The notes under the pieces were generated by a model, which was not told the DNA's origin, searched no databases, and saw nothing but the letters and a program-made list of their open reading frames with translations. From positions 124,001-188,000 of the forward strand of contig NZ_JAEUAV010000004.1 in NCBI RefSeq assembly GCF_019511605.1: a DNA stretch of 64,000 nt. Reading direction: 5' to 3'. The DNA comes from Paraburkholderia phenoliruptrix (GTDB lineage Bacteria > Pseudomonadota > Gammaproteobacteria > Burkholderiales > Burkholderiaceae). Made by a program: the position numbers and the translations under genes. Shown in pieces: positions 51,673 through 61,310 of the stretch (position 1 is the first letter of the stretch; every line of letters begins with the position of its first letter).

Positions 51673-52854
51673 TCAAGTACCCGGACCGCCAGCGTCCGCG
51701 CTCGTGATGCGGGCCTGATCGCCGCCGTTATCCAGCCACGTGCGCAGGCGCGTGGCGTCCGCAAAGCGCGAGTACTTGCCCGACGAATCGAGCAGCACCA
51801 GCACCATCGGGCGGCCGTGAATGTTAGCTTGCATCACGAGGCACTCGCCGGCTTCGTTGATGAAGCCGGTCTTTTGCAGACCGATGTCCCACGTCGGGTT
51901 ACGCACGAGCGCATTGGTGCTGTTGTAGGCCAGCGTGCGTTTGCCCGTGTACACCTCATAGCTGTGGTCGGTGGAGAACCGGCGAATCAGTGGATATTGA
52001 TACGCCGCGTTGACCATCTTCACGAGATCGCGCGCGCTCGACACGTTCTGGCTCGTCAAACCGGTCGGGTTTTCGAAGTGCGTGTCAGTCATGCCGAGCT
52101 GCCGTGCCTTCGCGTTCATCGCAGCGAGGAACGCCGGGCGGCCGCCCGGGTAGTAGCGCGACAGCGCGGCAGCAGCACGGTTTTCGGAGGCCATCAGCGC
52201 GATGTGCAGCATGTCTTCGCGCGACAGCACCGAACCGACGGACAGACGCGAGCCGGTGTTCTTCTCGTAGTCGCGGTCTTCGTCCGTGACTTCGAGCTGA
52301 TCGGTCATGGGCTCTTTCGAATCTAGCACGACCATCGCGGTCATCAGTTTCGTGATGGACGCGATAGGCACCACGGCGCGCGAGTTCTTGTCGAAGAGCG
52401 GCTCGCCGGTGTTCTGGTCGACCACGTACGCGACGCTCGAGCGCAGCATCAGCGCGTCCGGCGTTTCGTGCAGGCCAAATGCCTGGCCGACGGTCGGCGG
52501 ACGCGGCTCATACGCAACGCGCCGCACCACGGTGTGGTGACGGCCATTGGTCGTATAGATCACGCGCTTGCGCTTGACGCCCGCGCGGGGCGCATCGTCC
52601 TCCGCCGCAGCCGTTTTGGCGGCCGCAGCCTTGCCGGCTTTCGCGGCCTTGCTGGAGACTTTGGCGGGCGCGGCAGGCTTCTTGCCGGCCTTGGCGTGTT
52701 TTGAGGTTTTCGCTGAGGTAGCGGACGTCGCGGCAAAGGTGCTTACTGGCGTGGCAAGCGCCGCCGCAAGGACCATGGAGGCGGCAACCGACAGAGCGGT
52801 GCTGCGCGCCGCGCCGTGGATCACTTTCAGCGACGAAAACATGTCGGTTTTCAT
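51673..52854 (-). CDS. pbpG: D-alanyl-D-alanine endopeptidase (PBP7/8 type)
   Basis: A 393-residue secreted SxxK penicillin-binding protein. The signal peptide (to about 41, AATPVSTFAA-type) is followed by a Lys/Ala-rich linker (about 45-95), then the transpeptidase fold with Ser166 in ASITK, SEN at 223-225 and KTG at 328-330. PBP7/8 endopeptidases cut cross-links in peptidoglycan. An ATG four codons downstream also fits. Confidence 0.93.
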   Translation of the reverse strand: MKTDMFSSLKVIHGAARSTALSVAASMVLAAALATPVSTFAATSATSAKTSKHAKAGKKPAAPAKVSSKAAKAGKAAAAKTAAAEDDAPRAGVKRKRVIYTTNGRHHTVVRRVAYEPRPPTVGQAFGLHETPDALMLRSSVAYVVDQNTGEPLFDKNSRAVVPIASITKLMTAMVVLDSKEPMTDQLEVTDEDRDYEKNTGSRLSVGSVLSREDMLHIALMASENRAAAALSRYYPGGRPAFLAAMNAKARQLGMTDTHFENPTGLTSQNVSSARDLVKMVNAAYQYPLIRRFSTDHSYEVYTGKRTLAYNSTNALVRNPTWDIGLQKTGFINEAGECLVMQANIHGRPMVLVLLDSSGKYSRFADATRLRTWLDNGGDQARITSADAGGPGT

Positions 52855-53444
52855 GGGTGTTCTATAGGGAGCGGCGAGAGGGTTCCGCAAGTGTATTAAA
52901 ACAACGAAAAATTAGCAATTTGAAGCACTTATGGGCGCTCTTTAAACCAGCTTGTAAGCTGGGATCGCAAAAACGCAAATAAGTGCCGCGCCTCGATCGA
53001 TAAAAACGATCAAAAGCGCCACGTTTCGCCGACGCCAGAGCCCTCAAAAGGGTGTGATCCCTTTAGCATAACGGCAATTCAGAGACAACCTTGATGAGGG
53101 GAAACACGGCTCTGGCCGAACGCCAGACCCCGCGGCGCCGACCGCAAGCGGGCTCGCCTGGCCCGAGGCACAGTCTTAAACGCCTGCTGCAAATCACAGA
53201 CGCGCATTTGACTGGCGTCAACAATTAACGTTCCGTAACGCTTTATGGTTTACATCAATTCGCGCGGACACCCGCCTTTTGTTAAATTTTGCAGCGCACT
53301 GCCGAGGTACGCAAAACGGCCGCCGCAGCCGGAACCTATTACCGGAATGATCTCCTCGCGCCGCCCACGCAGGTCAATCATGCCGCGTCACCGAGCCGTC
53401 ATGCACAGCGCATAAGCTATTGTTTCGTAAGCGGTTTCTTAAGA
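52855..53444. other. Long intergenic region with no recognised gene
   Basis: 590 bp between the endopeptidase (minus) and the phasin promoter (plus). It is lower in GC than its surroundings. A small perfect hairpin AAAGGG-TGTGAT-CCCTTT lies at 53047-53064. A 44-codon open frame at about 53095 lacks a ribosome site. I cannot identify an RNA gene, although the length leaves room for one. Confidence 0.5.
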
Positions 53445-53494
53445 TTGTGCAATGCACAAAAAGCGCTTGACATTCACCGGCACCATCCTAAAAT
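53445..53494 (+). promoter_or_regulatory. Phasin promoter with palindromic operator
   Basis: TTGACA at 53467-53472, 16 bp, TAAAAT at 53489-53494: a strong sigma-70 promoter about 110 bp before the phasin start. Just upstream is TTGTGCAATGCACAA (53445-53459), a palindrome with one central base. In this position it is a candidate site for PhaR, the usual phasin repressor, though the binding protein is inferred. Confidence 0.75.
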
Positions 53495-53605
53495 AGAACC
53501 CATTGCTGCGATGCACCATTCATCGCAGTCCGGGCAGACGAATCTGCGTCTCGCCACCACCCAATGCGGTCCGCAAAGATCGGCCGCGATCCAGGAGCGT
53601 AAACC

Positions 53606-54178
53606 ATGACTCTGCTGACCCCCGAGCAATTCGCTGCAGCCCAGAAAGCCAACTTTGAAACGCTGTTCGGCCTGACCACCAAAGCATTCGAAGGCGTTGA
53701 GAAACTGGTCGAACTGAACCTGCAAGTCGTGAAATCGACGCTCGCGGAAAGCCAGGAAAATGCCCAACGCGCGCTGTCGGTCAAAGACGCGCAAGAGTTG
53801 TTGGCCCTGCAAGCGAGCCTCGCCCAGCCGGTCGCTGAAAAGGCGCTGTCGTATGGCCGTCATGTGTACGAAATCGTCTCGGCAACGCAAGGTGAGTTCG
53901 CCCGCGTAGCCGAAGCGCAATTCGAAGAGCAGAACCGCAAGGTTCAGTCGCTCGTCGAAAACGTCGCCAAGAATGCGCCGGCCGGTTCGGAAACCGCCGT
54001 CGCCGTGATCAAGTCGGCCATCACCGCCGCCAACACGACGTACGAAACGGTCCACAAGGCAACCAAGCAGGCTGTCGAAATCGCGGAAAGCAACTTCAAC
54101 GCAGCCGCCACGGCCGCGTCGAAGGCAGCTTCGCAAGCCGCTGCGCAGGCATCGCGCTCGGCCAAGAAGCCGGTTTAA
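53606..54178 (+). CDS. phaP: Phasin family protein (PHA granule-associated)
   Basis: A 190-residue helical, Ala-rich protein of the Phasin_2 family. The N-terminus [19 protein letters not shown] and the following [20 protein letters not shown] segment are characteristic. It ends in an Ala/Lys-rich tail (KKPV). Phasins coat polyhydroxyalkanoate granules and control their size. It stands alone, with its own promoter upstream and terminators downstream. The PHA polymerase is not in the window. Confidence 0.93.
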   Translation: MTLLTPEQFAAAQKANFETLFGLTTKAFEGVEKLVELNLQVVKSTLAESQENAQRALSVKDAQELLALQASLAQPVAEKALSYGRHVYEIVSATQGEFARVAEAQFEEQNRKVQSLVENVAKNAPAGSETAVAVIKSAITAANTTYETVHKATKQAVEIAESNFNAAATAASKAASQAAAQASRSAKKPV

Positions 54179-54364
54179 GTTTCCGTCTGCCGTTCCAGGC
54201 CTCGCTTGCGGGGCCTGCACCGAAGCCTGAGCTCAGGCATCTTCCGCGCCGGCCCAGCGTAACCGCTGCGCCGGCGTTGCTGTAAGCAACAGCGTCGTGC
54301 CGTTGCCGCTCCCACGGTTCCAATTGGCCGAACGCTCCGATACGTCGAATGACGTATCGTTTGC

Positions 54365-54389
54365 CCGGCCCAGAGCCGGGATTTTTTTG
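54365..54389 (+). terminator. Rho-independent terminator
   Basis: CCCGGC-CCAGA-GCCGGG followed by ATTTTTTT, about 190 bp after the phasin stop. Confidence 0.75.
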
Positions 54390-54492
54390 CGCCGTGTTTC
54401 TTGCAGTGTTTCCCTGCAGACTCACTGGACGCGCAACTGGACGCGCAGCAACGGCCGCGGACAAGCTCTAACTCGCAGTCTTTCGGACAATT

Positions 54493-54531
54493 AAAAACGG
54501 CGCGCCCTTTCGCGGGGCGCGCCGTTTTTTT
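54493..54531. terminator. Strong bidirectional terminator between phaP and lpdA
   Basis: AAAAACGGCGCGCCC pairs with GGGGCGCGCCGTTTTT around a short loop, with a T-run. It ends the convergent lpdA transcript on the minus strand and backs up the phasin terminator. Confidence 0.9.
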
Positions 54532-54569
54532 TCAGTGCCGTCCGCACGCAGACGAACCGGCCGAACGCC

Positions 54570-56345
54570 TTACTTCTTTTTCTGCGGCGGCAGGTCGGTA
54601 CAAACGCCTTCGTACAACTCGGCCGCCATGCCGATCGATTCGCCGAGCGTCGGGTGCGGGTGAATCGTCTTGCCGATGTCCGTCGCGTCCGCGCCCATCT
54701 CCACCGCCAGGCACACTTCGCTGATCAGATCTCCCGCATTCAGACCGACAATGCCGCCGCCGATCACGCGATGCGTTTCCTCGTCGAACAGCAGCTTGGT
54801 GAACCCCTCGTCGCGGCCGTTGGCGATCGCCCGGCCCGACGCGGCCCACGGGAACACAGCTTTGCCGTACTTGATGCCGGCTGCTTTCAACTGGTCTTCG
54901 GTCTTGCCGGCCCACGCCACTTCCGGATCGGTGTAAGCCACCGACGGAATCTGGATCGCGTCGAAATACGCCTTCTCGCCATGCGCGGCTTCCGCTGCAA
55001 CGTGACCTTCGTGCACAGCTTTGTGCGCCAGCATCGGCTGACCGACGATATCGCCGATCGCGAAAATGTGAGGCACGTTGGTGCGCATCTGCTTGTCGAC
55101 TTCGATAAAGCCGCGATCCGTCACAGCGACGCCAGCCTTTTCGGCACCGATCTTCTTGCCATTCGGCGAACGGCCCACGGCCACCAGCACCAGGTCGTAG
55201 CGCTGTGGCTCGGCCGGGGCCTTCTCGCCTTCGAACGACACGTAGATGCCGTCTTCCCTGGCCTCTGCCGCAGTCGTTTTGGTCTTGAGCATGACGTTCG
55301 CGAAGCGCTTCGCGTTGTACTTCTCCCAGACCTTCACGAGATCGCGGTCCGCGCCGGCCATCAGGCCGTCGAGCATTTCGACCACGTCGATCTGCGCGCC
55401 GAGCGTCGCGTACACCGTGGCCATTTCCAGCCCGATGATGCCGCCGCCGATCACGAGCATGCGCTGCGGAATCTGCCGCAGTTCGAGCGCGCCCGTCGAA
55501 TCGACGACGCGCGGATCTTCCGGTATGAACGGCAGCTTCACCGCTTCGGAACCCGCCGCGATGATCGCCTGCTTGAACCGCACCACCTTCTTGCCGCCTT
55601 CGGTCTGCACTTCCATGTGGTTCGGATCGACGAACGCGCCGGTGCCTGTCACGACCTCGACCTTGCGCATCTTCGCCATGCCGGCGAGACCGCCGGTGAG
55701 CTTCTTGACCACGCCCGACTTGAAGTCGCGCAGCTTGTCCAGGTCGATTTGCGGCTTGCCGAACGTGATGCCGTGCGAGCCGAGCGCTTCGGCTTCGTCG
55801 ATCACCAGCGCGGTATGCAGCAGCGCCTTGGACGGAATGCAGCCGACGTTCAGGCACACGCCGCCAAGCGTCGAATAACGTTCGACGAGCACGGTCTTCA
55901 TGCCGAGGTCGGCGGAACGGAACGCAGCCGAATAACCGCCGGGGCCCGAACCGAGCACGAGCATATCGCACTCGATGTCCGCGCTGCCGCTGAAGCTGCC
56001 CGCTTGCGGCGCGGGCGCGGCGGCCTTGGGCGCAGCGGCAGCTGCGGGAGCCGGTGCGGGCGCCGGCGCAGCAGCCTTCGGCGCTTCTTTCGCGGACGAC
56101 GCTTCGCCCGACGTTTCCACGAGCGCGATCACCGTGCCTTGCGAGACTTTATCGCCGGCTTTGATGCGCACTTCCTTGACCGTCCCGGCGGTGTCGCTCG
56201 GCACTTCCATGGAAGCCTTGTCGGACTCGAGCGTCAGGAGCGACTGTTCCTGCTCGATCGTATCGCCCGGCTTGATATTGACTTCGATGACATCGACGTC
56301 CTTGAAGTCGCCGATATCCGGCACTTTTACTTCGACGAGACTCAT
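54570..56345 (-). CDS. lpdA: Dihydrolipoyl dehydrogenase with N-terminal lipoyl domain
   Basis: E3 component of pyruvate dehydrogenase, 591 residues. A lipoyl domain (about 1-80) carries Lys43 in ESDKASM, followed by an Ala/Pro linker and the FAD/NAD flavoprotein starting near 122 (DMLVLGSGPGGYSAAF). The redox pair is Cys164 and Cys169 (GGVCLNVGCIPSK), and the catalytic His lies in HPHPTLGES. E3 with its own lipoyl domain is usual in betaproteobacteria and Neisseria. The ATG at 56345 is chosen because the lipoyl domain starts there. Confidence 0.96.
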   Translation of the reverse strand: MSLVEVKVPDIGDFKDVDVIEVNIKPGDTIEQEQSLLTLESDKASMEVPSDTAGTVKEVRIKAGDKVSQGTVIALVETSGEASSAKEAPKAAAPAPAPAPAAAAAPKAAAPAPQAGSFSGSADIECDMLVLGSGPGGYSAAFRSADLGMKTVLVERYSTLGGVCLNVGCIPSKALLHTALVIDEAEALGSHGITFGKPQIDLDKLRDFKSGVVKKLTGGLAGMAKMRKVEVVTGTGAFVDPNHMEVQTEGGKKVVRFKQAIIAAGSEAVKLPFIPEDPRVVDSTGALELRQIPQRMLVIGGGIIGLEMATVYATLGAQIDVVEMLDGLMAGADRDLVKVWEKYNAKRFANVMLKTKTTAAEAREDGIYVSFEGEKAPAEPQRYDLVLVAVGRSPNGKKIGAEKAGVAVTDRGFIEVDKQMRTNVPHIFAIGDIVGQPMLAHKAVHEGHVAAEAAHGEKAYFDAIQIPSVAYTDPEVAWAGKTEDQLKAAGIKYGKAVFPWAASGRAIANGRDEGFTKLLFDEETHRVIGGGIVGLNAGDLISEVCLAVEMGADATDIGKTIHPHPTLGESIGMAAELYEGVCTDLPPQKKK

Positions 56346-56555
56346 AGTGTCCCCTTCTCCTGTTGATCGTGACGAGCGAAGAACCTGTGTCGACAAGGCC
56401 TCGTAGCTTAGCGCGCGGCGGACAGCAATATCCGTTGCTGCCCGCTCGAGGACGCACCGTTGCCCAACGGGGCAACGCAGAACACCGATGTGAGAACAGG
56501 TTCTACGCCAACGCGCGGATCACCGGCCGCGACCGGTGCCCCGCGCAACATCACA

Positions 56556-58241
56556 TCAAAGAATCACACGCCGGAAATCGGCAAGAATCGACCCGAGATA
56601 CGCATTGAAGCGTGCAGCTTCCGCGCCGTCGATCACACGGTGGTCGTAAGACAGCGACAGCGGCAGCGTGAGACGCGGCACGAACTGCTTGCCGTCCCAC
56701 ACCGGCTTCATCGCGCCGCGCGACAAACCGAGAATCGCGACTTCGGGCGCGTTGATGATCGGCGTGAAGTTCGTACCGCCAATGCCGCCCAGCGACGAAA
56801 TCGAGAAGCAGCCGCCTTGCATCTGGTCGGGCTTGAGCTTGCCTTCGCGCGCGGCCTTGGACAGCTCGGTCATTTCCTTCGCGATCTCGACGAGGCCCTT
56901 CTTGTCCGCGTCGCGAATCACCGGAACCACCAGACCGTTCGGCGTGTCCGCAGCAAAACCGATGTGGTAGTACTGCTTGAACACGAGGTTGTCGCCGTCG
57001 AGACTCGCGTTGAAGGTCGGGAATTTCTTCAGCGCCGACACTACCGCCTTGATCACGAACGCCAGCATCGTGATCTTCACGCCGGCCTTTTCGTTTTCCT
57101 TGTTCAACTGCACACGCAGTGCTTCGAGTTCGGTAATGTCCGCTTCGTCGTTGTTCGTGACATGCGGAATCATCACCCAGTTGCGGTGCAGATTAGCGCC
57201 GGAAATTTTCTTGATGCGCGACAGCGGCTTCGCCTCGAACGGGCCGAACTTCGAGAAGTCGACCTTCGGCCACGGCAGCAGATTCAGCTCGCCGCCACCT
57301 GCCGCCGCGGGCGCGGCCGCGCCTGCCGGCGCCGCGCGCTGGCCCGTCATCACACCCTTGATGAACGCAGTGACGTCCGCTTGCGTAATGCGGCCCTTCG
57401 GGCCCGTGCCCTGGACCTGCGTGACGTCGACGCCCAGCTCGCGCGCGAACTTGCGCACGGACGGCGAAGCGTGGCTGGTGCGGCGCGAGCCGCCCTCGCC
57501 TGCCGGAATCAACGGCGCCTGTGCGAGCGCGGACGGCGAAGCCGGTGCCGGCGACGGCGCAACCGGCGCGTCCGACGGTTTTTCGGCTTCCTGTTTCGGC
57601 GCAGCAGCGGGTGCCGGCGCCGGGGCGGCAGCAGCGCCTTCGGCTTCCACCACGACGATCACCGAGCCTTCCGACACGGTATCGCCCACCTTGACCTTCA
57701 CTTCCTTGACGACGCCGGCAGCGGAACTCGGCACGTCCATCGTCGCCTTGTCGGATTCGAGGGTGACGAGCGACTGCTCTTTCTCGACGCGATCGCCGAC
57801 CTTCACCGCGACTTCGATGACGGGAATGTCTTTGTAGTCGCCGATGTCCGGCACCTTCACTTCCTCGCGGCCGCCGCCGGAGGCGGGAGCAGCAGCCGGC
57901 GCAGGCGCGGGTGCAGACGCAGGCGCAGGTGCAGGTGCAGGTGCAGGCGCCGGTGCAGGCGCGGCAGCCGGTGCGGGCGCCGGTGCGGCCGCGCCACCCT
58001 GTGCGCCGTCCAGTACGACGATCAGCGAACCTTCGGACACGTTGTCGCCAACCTTGACCTTCACTTCCTTCACGACGCCGGCCGCCGAGCTCGGCACGTC
58101 CATCGTCGCCTTGTCGGATTCCAGCGTAACGAGCGATTGCTCTTTCTCGACGGTATCACCCGCCTTCACCAGCACCTCGATCACAGGAATGTCCTTGTAA
58201 TCGCCGATGTCCGGCACCTTGACTTCGATCGCTTGACTCAT
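56556..58241 (-). CDS. aceF: Pyruvate dehydrogenase E2, dihydrolipoamide acetyltransferase
   Basis: 561 residues: two lipoyl domains with Lys44 and Lys165 (both in ESDKATM), Ala/Pro linkers, a peripheral-subunit-binding domain at about 258-293 (ASPSVRKFARELGVDVTQV) and the catalytic domain from about 325 with SYDHRVIDGAEAA. The lipoyl domains are nearly identical over some 60 residues, and the DNA is highly similar too. It lies 97 bp downstream of aceE and is followed by lpdA. Confidence 0.97.
   Translation of the reverse strand: MSQAIEVKVPDIGDYKDIPVIEVLVKAGDTVEKEQSLVTLESDKATMDVPSSAAGVVKEVKVKVGDNVSEGSLIVVLDGAQGGAAAPAPAPAAAPAPAPAPAPAPAPASAPAPAPAAAPASGGGREEVKVPDIGDYKDIPVIEVAVKVGDRVEKEQSLVTLESDKATMDVPSSAAGVVKEVKVKVGDTVSEGSVIVVVEAEGAAAAPAPAPAAAPKQEAEKPSDAPVAPSPAPASPSALAQAPLIPAGEGGSRRTSHASPSVRKFARELGVDVTQVQGTGPKGRITQADVTAFIKGVMTGQRAAPAGAAAPAAAGGGELNLLPWPKVDFSKFGPFEAKPLSRIKKISGANLHRNWVMIPHVTNNDEADITELEALRVQLNKENEKAGVKITMLAFVIKAVVSALKKFPTFNASLDGDNLVFKQYYHIGFAADTPNGLVVPVIRDADKKGLVEIAKEMTELSKAAREGKLKPDQMQGGCFSISSLGGIGGTNFTPIINAPEVAILGLSRGAMKPVWDGKQFVPRLTLPLSLSYDHRVIDGAEAARFNAYLGSILADFRRVIL
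57890..57970. repeat. 6-bp repeat encoding an Ala-Pro linker in aceF
   Basis: Repeats of GGTGCA, GGCGCA and GGCGCG between the two lipoyl domains encode an (Ala-Pro)n hinge. Such swinging-arm linkers are normal in E2; the tandem nature makes the length prone to change. Confidence 0.75.
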
Positions 58242-58338
58242 TGTTAGTGTCTCCTGGGCCGCGCACGCGGCCTGCCTGCGCCGGTCGAAGACCGGTCAGG
58301 GGCAGGCGCGCACGCCGTGGCACACGGGGAATGATGCC

Positions 58339-61035
58339 TTAGACGGTCATCGGGTTGGGTTTGGCGGGATCGAGGTTGTACTTCTTGAGCGCCTCGGCGA
58401 CCACCTTGCGTTCGATCGTGCCTTCGTCTGCCAGTGCATTCAGCGCGGCAACCGTGACCCAGTAGCGGTCGACTTCAAAGAAGTGGCGCAGCTTCTCGCG
58501 CGTGTCCGAGCGGCCATAACCGTCCGTGCCCAGCACGACGAAGCGTTGCGGCACGAACGCGCGGATTTGTTCCGTGAGCGCGCGGACGTAGTCCGTCGAT
58601 GCGATCACCGGACCTTGCGCGTCCTTCAGCAGCTTCTCGACGTGGGACAGCTTCTTCTCCTCCGTCGGATGCAGCAGGTTCCAGCGCTGCACTTCGTGGC
58701 CTTCGCGCGCGAGTTCGGTGAAACTCGGCACGCTCCACAGGTCGGCGGCAACGCCCCAGTCGTTTTTCAGCAGGTCAGCGGCGGCGATCACTTCGTTGAA
58801 GATCGTGCCCGCGCCCATCAACTGCACGCGCGGCGCCTTGCTGTCGGCTTCGGCCTTGCGGAACGAGTACATGCCCTTGATGATGTCGGCCGCCACGTTC
58901 TCTCCCTGCGGAATCGCCGGGTGCTCGTAGTTCTCGTTCATCACCGTGATGTAGTAGTACACGTCTTCCTGTTCCGCGACCATGCGGCGCAGGCCGTCCT
59001 GCATGATGACGGCGAGTTCGTAACCGAACGTCGGGTCGTAGCTGATGCAGTTGGGCACCGAAGCGGCCCACAGCAGCGAGTGGCCGTCTTCATGCTGCAG
59101 ACCTTCGCCGTTCAGCGTGGTGCGGCCCGCGGTGCCGCCCAGCAGGAAGCCGCGCGAACGCATGTCGCCCGCGGCCCACGCGAGGTCGCCGATGCGCTGG
59201 AAGCCGAACATCGAGTAGAAGATGTAGAACGGGATCATGATCTCGCCGTGCGTCGAGTACGACGTCGCGGCTGCGATCCAGTCCGACATGCCGCCGGCTT
59301 CGTTGATGCCTTCCTGCAAAATCTGACCGGTTTCCGACTCGCGGTAGAACATCAGCTGGTCGGAGTCTTCCGGAATGTACTTCTGGCCGTCCTGATTCCA
59401 GATACCGATCTGACGGAACAGACCCTCCATACCGAAGGTGCGCGACTCGTCCGGCACGATCGGCACCACGCGTTTGCCGAGTGCCTTGTCCTTCAGCAGG
59501 ATGTTGAGAATACGCACGAACGCCATGGTCGTGGAAATCTCGCGGCCCTCGCCCGTGCCCTTGAGCAACGGCTCGAACGCGGACAGATCCGGCACCGGCA
59601 GCGACTCCGCCTTCTGGCGGCGCGCCGGCAGGTAGCCACCCAGCTCCTGGCGGCGGGCGCGCATGTACTCGAGTTCCTTCGAACCTTCTTCGAACTTCAG
59701 GTACGGCACGTTGACGATGTCTTCGTCGGAAATCGGCAGACGGAACTGGTCGCGGAATTTCTTGAGCTGCTCCACCTGCATCTTCTTCTGCTGGTGGGTG
59801 ATGTTCATGGCCTGGCCGGCTTCGCCCATGCCGTAGCCCTTGATCGTCTTCGCGAGAATGACGGTCGGCTGGCCCTTCGTGTGGGTGGCTTCGTGGAACG
59901 CCGCGTAGATCTTGTGCGGATCGTGGCCGCCGCGGTTCAGGTTCCACACGTCTTCGTCCGACCAGTCGGCGACCAGCGCCTTGAGTTCCGGCGTATTGAA
60001 GAAGTGCTCGCGAACGAACGCGCCCGACTCCGACTTGTACGTCTGGTATTCGCCGTCGACGACTTCCATCATGCGGCGCATCAACGCGCCCGACTTGTCG
60101 CGCTGGAACAGCGCGTCCCAGCGGCTGCCCCACACGACCTTGATGACGTTCCAGCCCGCGCCGCGGAATTCGCTTTCCAGTTCCTGGATGATCTTGCCGT
60201 TACCGCGCACCGGACCGTCGAGGCGCTGCAGGTTGCAGTTGATCACGAACACCAGATTGTCGAGCCGCTCGCGGCCGGCCATGCCGATCGCACCGAGCGA
60301 TTCCGGTTCGTCCGTTTCGCCGTCGCCGAGGAACGCCCAGACCTTGCGGCCGTCGGTCTTCGCAATGCCGCGCGCCTGCAGGTACTTCATGAAGCGCGCC
60401 TGGTAGATCGCCATGATCGGGCCAAGGCCCATCGAGACGGTCGGGAATTGCCAGAAGTCCGGCATCAGCCAGGGGTGCGGATACGACGAGATGCCCTCGC
60501 CGCCCACTTCCTGGCGGAAGTTGTCGAGTTGCTGCTCGGTCAGACGGCCGAGCAGGAACGCGCGCGAGTACACGCCCGGCGACGAGTGGCCCTGCACGAA
60601 CACGAGGTCGCCGCCATGCTCAGGCGACGGTGCGTGCCAGAAATGGTTGAAGCCGACGTCATACAGCGTGGCGGCGGACGCGAACGACGCGATATGGCCG
60701 CCGACGTTGGTGTCCTTGCCGGCGCGCAGCACCATGGCAATGGCGTTCCAGCGCGTGTACGAACGGATACGGTGTTCGATGTCCTGGTCGCCGGGAATCT
60801 TCGCCTGACGCGAAACCGGGATCGTGTTGATGTAAGGGGTGTTGGCGGAGAACGGCAAATGTTCGCCATGCACGCGGGCGAACTCGATCTGCTTCTCGAT
60901 CAGGTAGTGGGCACGGTCGGGGCCAACAGCAGAAATCACGCCATCCAGCGCTTCCAGCCATTCGCCGGTTTCCTGGGGATCGTCGTCTTTTTCAGCGGCG
61001 ACATATTTCATGACTTCGTCGGGTACAGCGGACAT
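58339..61035 (-). CDS. aceE: Pyruvate dehydrogenase E1 component
   Basis: Homodimeric E1, 898 residues, decarboxylates pyruvate with thiamine diphosphate. The TPP-binding region appears as WAFLGDGETDEPESLGA followed by FVINCNLQRLDGPVRGNGK; the C-terminal domain ends DTREKLRHFFEVDRYWV. The ATG at 61035 gives MSAVPDEVMKYVAAEKDDDP and has GGAGACGAG before it; 46 further upstream codons are open but not family-like. It heads aceE-aceF-lpdA and is divergent from a histidine kinase. Confidence 0.98.
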   Translation of the reverse strand: MSAVPDEVMKYVAAEKDDDPQETGEWLEALDGVISAVGPDRAHYLIEKQIEFARVHGEHLPFSANTPYINTIPVSRQAKIPGDQDIEHRIRSYTRWNAIAMVLRAGKDTNVGGHIASFASAATLYDVGFNHFWHAPSPEHGGDLVFVQGHSSPGVYSRAFLLGRLTEQQLDNFRQEVGGEGISSYPHPWLMPDFWQFPTVSMGLGPIMAIYQARFMKYLQARGIAKTDGRKVWAFLGDGETDEPESLGAIGMAGRERLDNLVFVINCNLQRLDGPVRGNGKIIQELESEFRGAGWNVIKVVWGSRWDALFQRDKSGALMRRMMEVVDGEYQTYKSESGAFVREHFFNTPELKALVADWSDEDVWNLNRGGHDPHKIYAAFHEATHTKGQPTVILAKTIKGYGMGEAGQAMNITHQQKKMQVEQLKKFRDQFRLPISDEDIVNVPYLKFEEGSKELEYMRARRQELGGYLPARRQKAESLPVPDLSAFEPLLKGTGEGREISTTMAFVRILNILLKDKALGKRVVPIVPDESRTFGMEGLFRQIGIWNQDGQKYIPEDSDQLMFYRESETGQILQEGINEAGGMSDWIAAATSYSTHGEIMIPFYIFYSMFGFQRIGDLAWAAGDMRSRGFLLGGTAGRTTLNGEGLQHEDGHSLLWAASVPNCISYDPTFGYELAVIMQDGLRRMVAEQEDVYYYITVMNENYEHPAIPQGENVAADIIKGMYSFRKAEADSKAPRVQLMGAGTIFNEVIAAADLLKNDWGVAADLWSVPSFTELAREGHEVQRWNLLHPTEEKKLSHVEKLLKDAQGPVIASTDYVRALTEQIRAFVPQRFVVLGTDGYGRSDTREKLRHFFEVDRYWVTVAALNALADEGTIERKVVAEALKKYNLDPAKPNPMTV

Positions 61036-61111
61036 GCTCGTCTCCTGGATATAGAGGAACGCTCTTTGAACAGACGACGCGGACGAAGCACGGCCGCGGC
61101 AGCTTCGGCCG

Positions 61112-61141
61112 ATTGTAATAAGGGTCCCGACGTCCACGCAA
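61112..61141 (-). promoter_or_regulatory. Candidate aceE promoter
   Basis: On the minus strand TTGCGT (61136-61141), 18 bp, TACAAT (61112-61117), about 75 bp before the aceE start. The -10 is good, the -35 and spacing are moderate. Confidence 0.45.
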
Positions 61142-61297
61142 CAAAATTTTCGAATTACGAGATTCGCTCTCATAATGCGGAAAATTGCTGCGGCGCAACC
61201 TGATTTGACTGCCTTTGCGGGAATACTTCGGCTAGTTTGCGCCGATTAACGGGACTTTCCGTGATTTTTTGCGCCATTTGCCAGCTACGCGCTGCGC

Positions 61298-61303
61298 TAC
61301 AAT
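61298..61303 (+). promoter_or_regulatory. -10-like hexamer next to the histidine-kinase start
   Basis: TACAAT ends 7 bp before the ATG at 61311, so a start at the usual distance would leave almost no leader. No clear -35 is visible. Confidence 0.4.
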
Positions 61304-61310
61304 GCCACGC

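Noticed and set aside
53095..53230. 44-codon open frame in the gap before the phasin gene
   Set aside because: No ribosome site, basic low-complexity product, no family.
58483..61203. A 906-codon open frame opposite aceE
   Set aside because: Shadow of the aceE coding strand, rich in His, Arg and Val with no domain.
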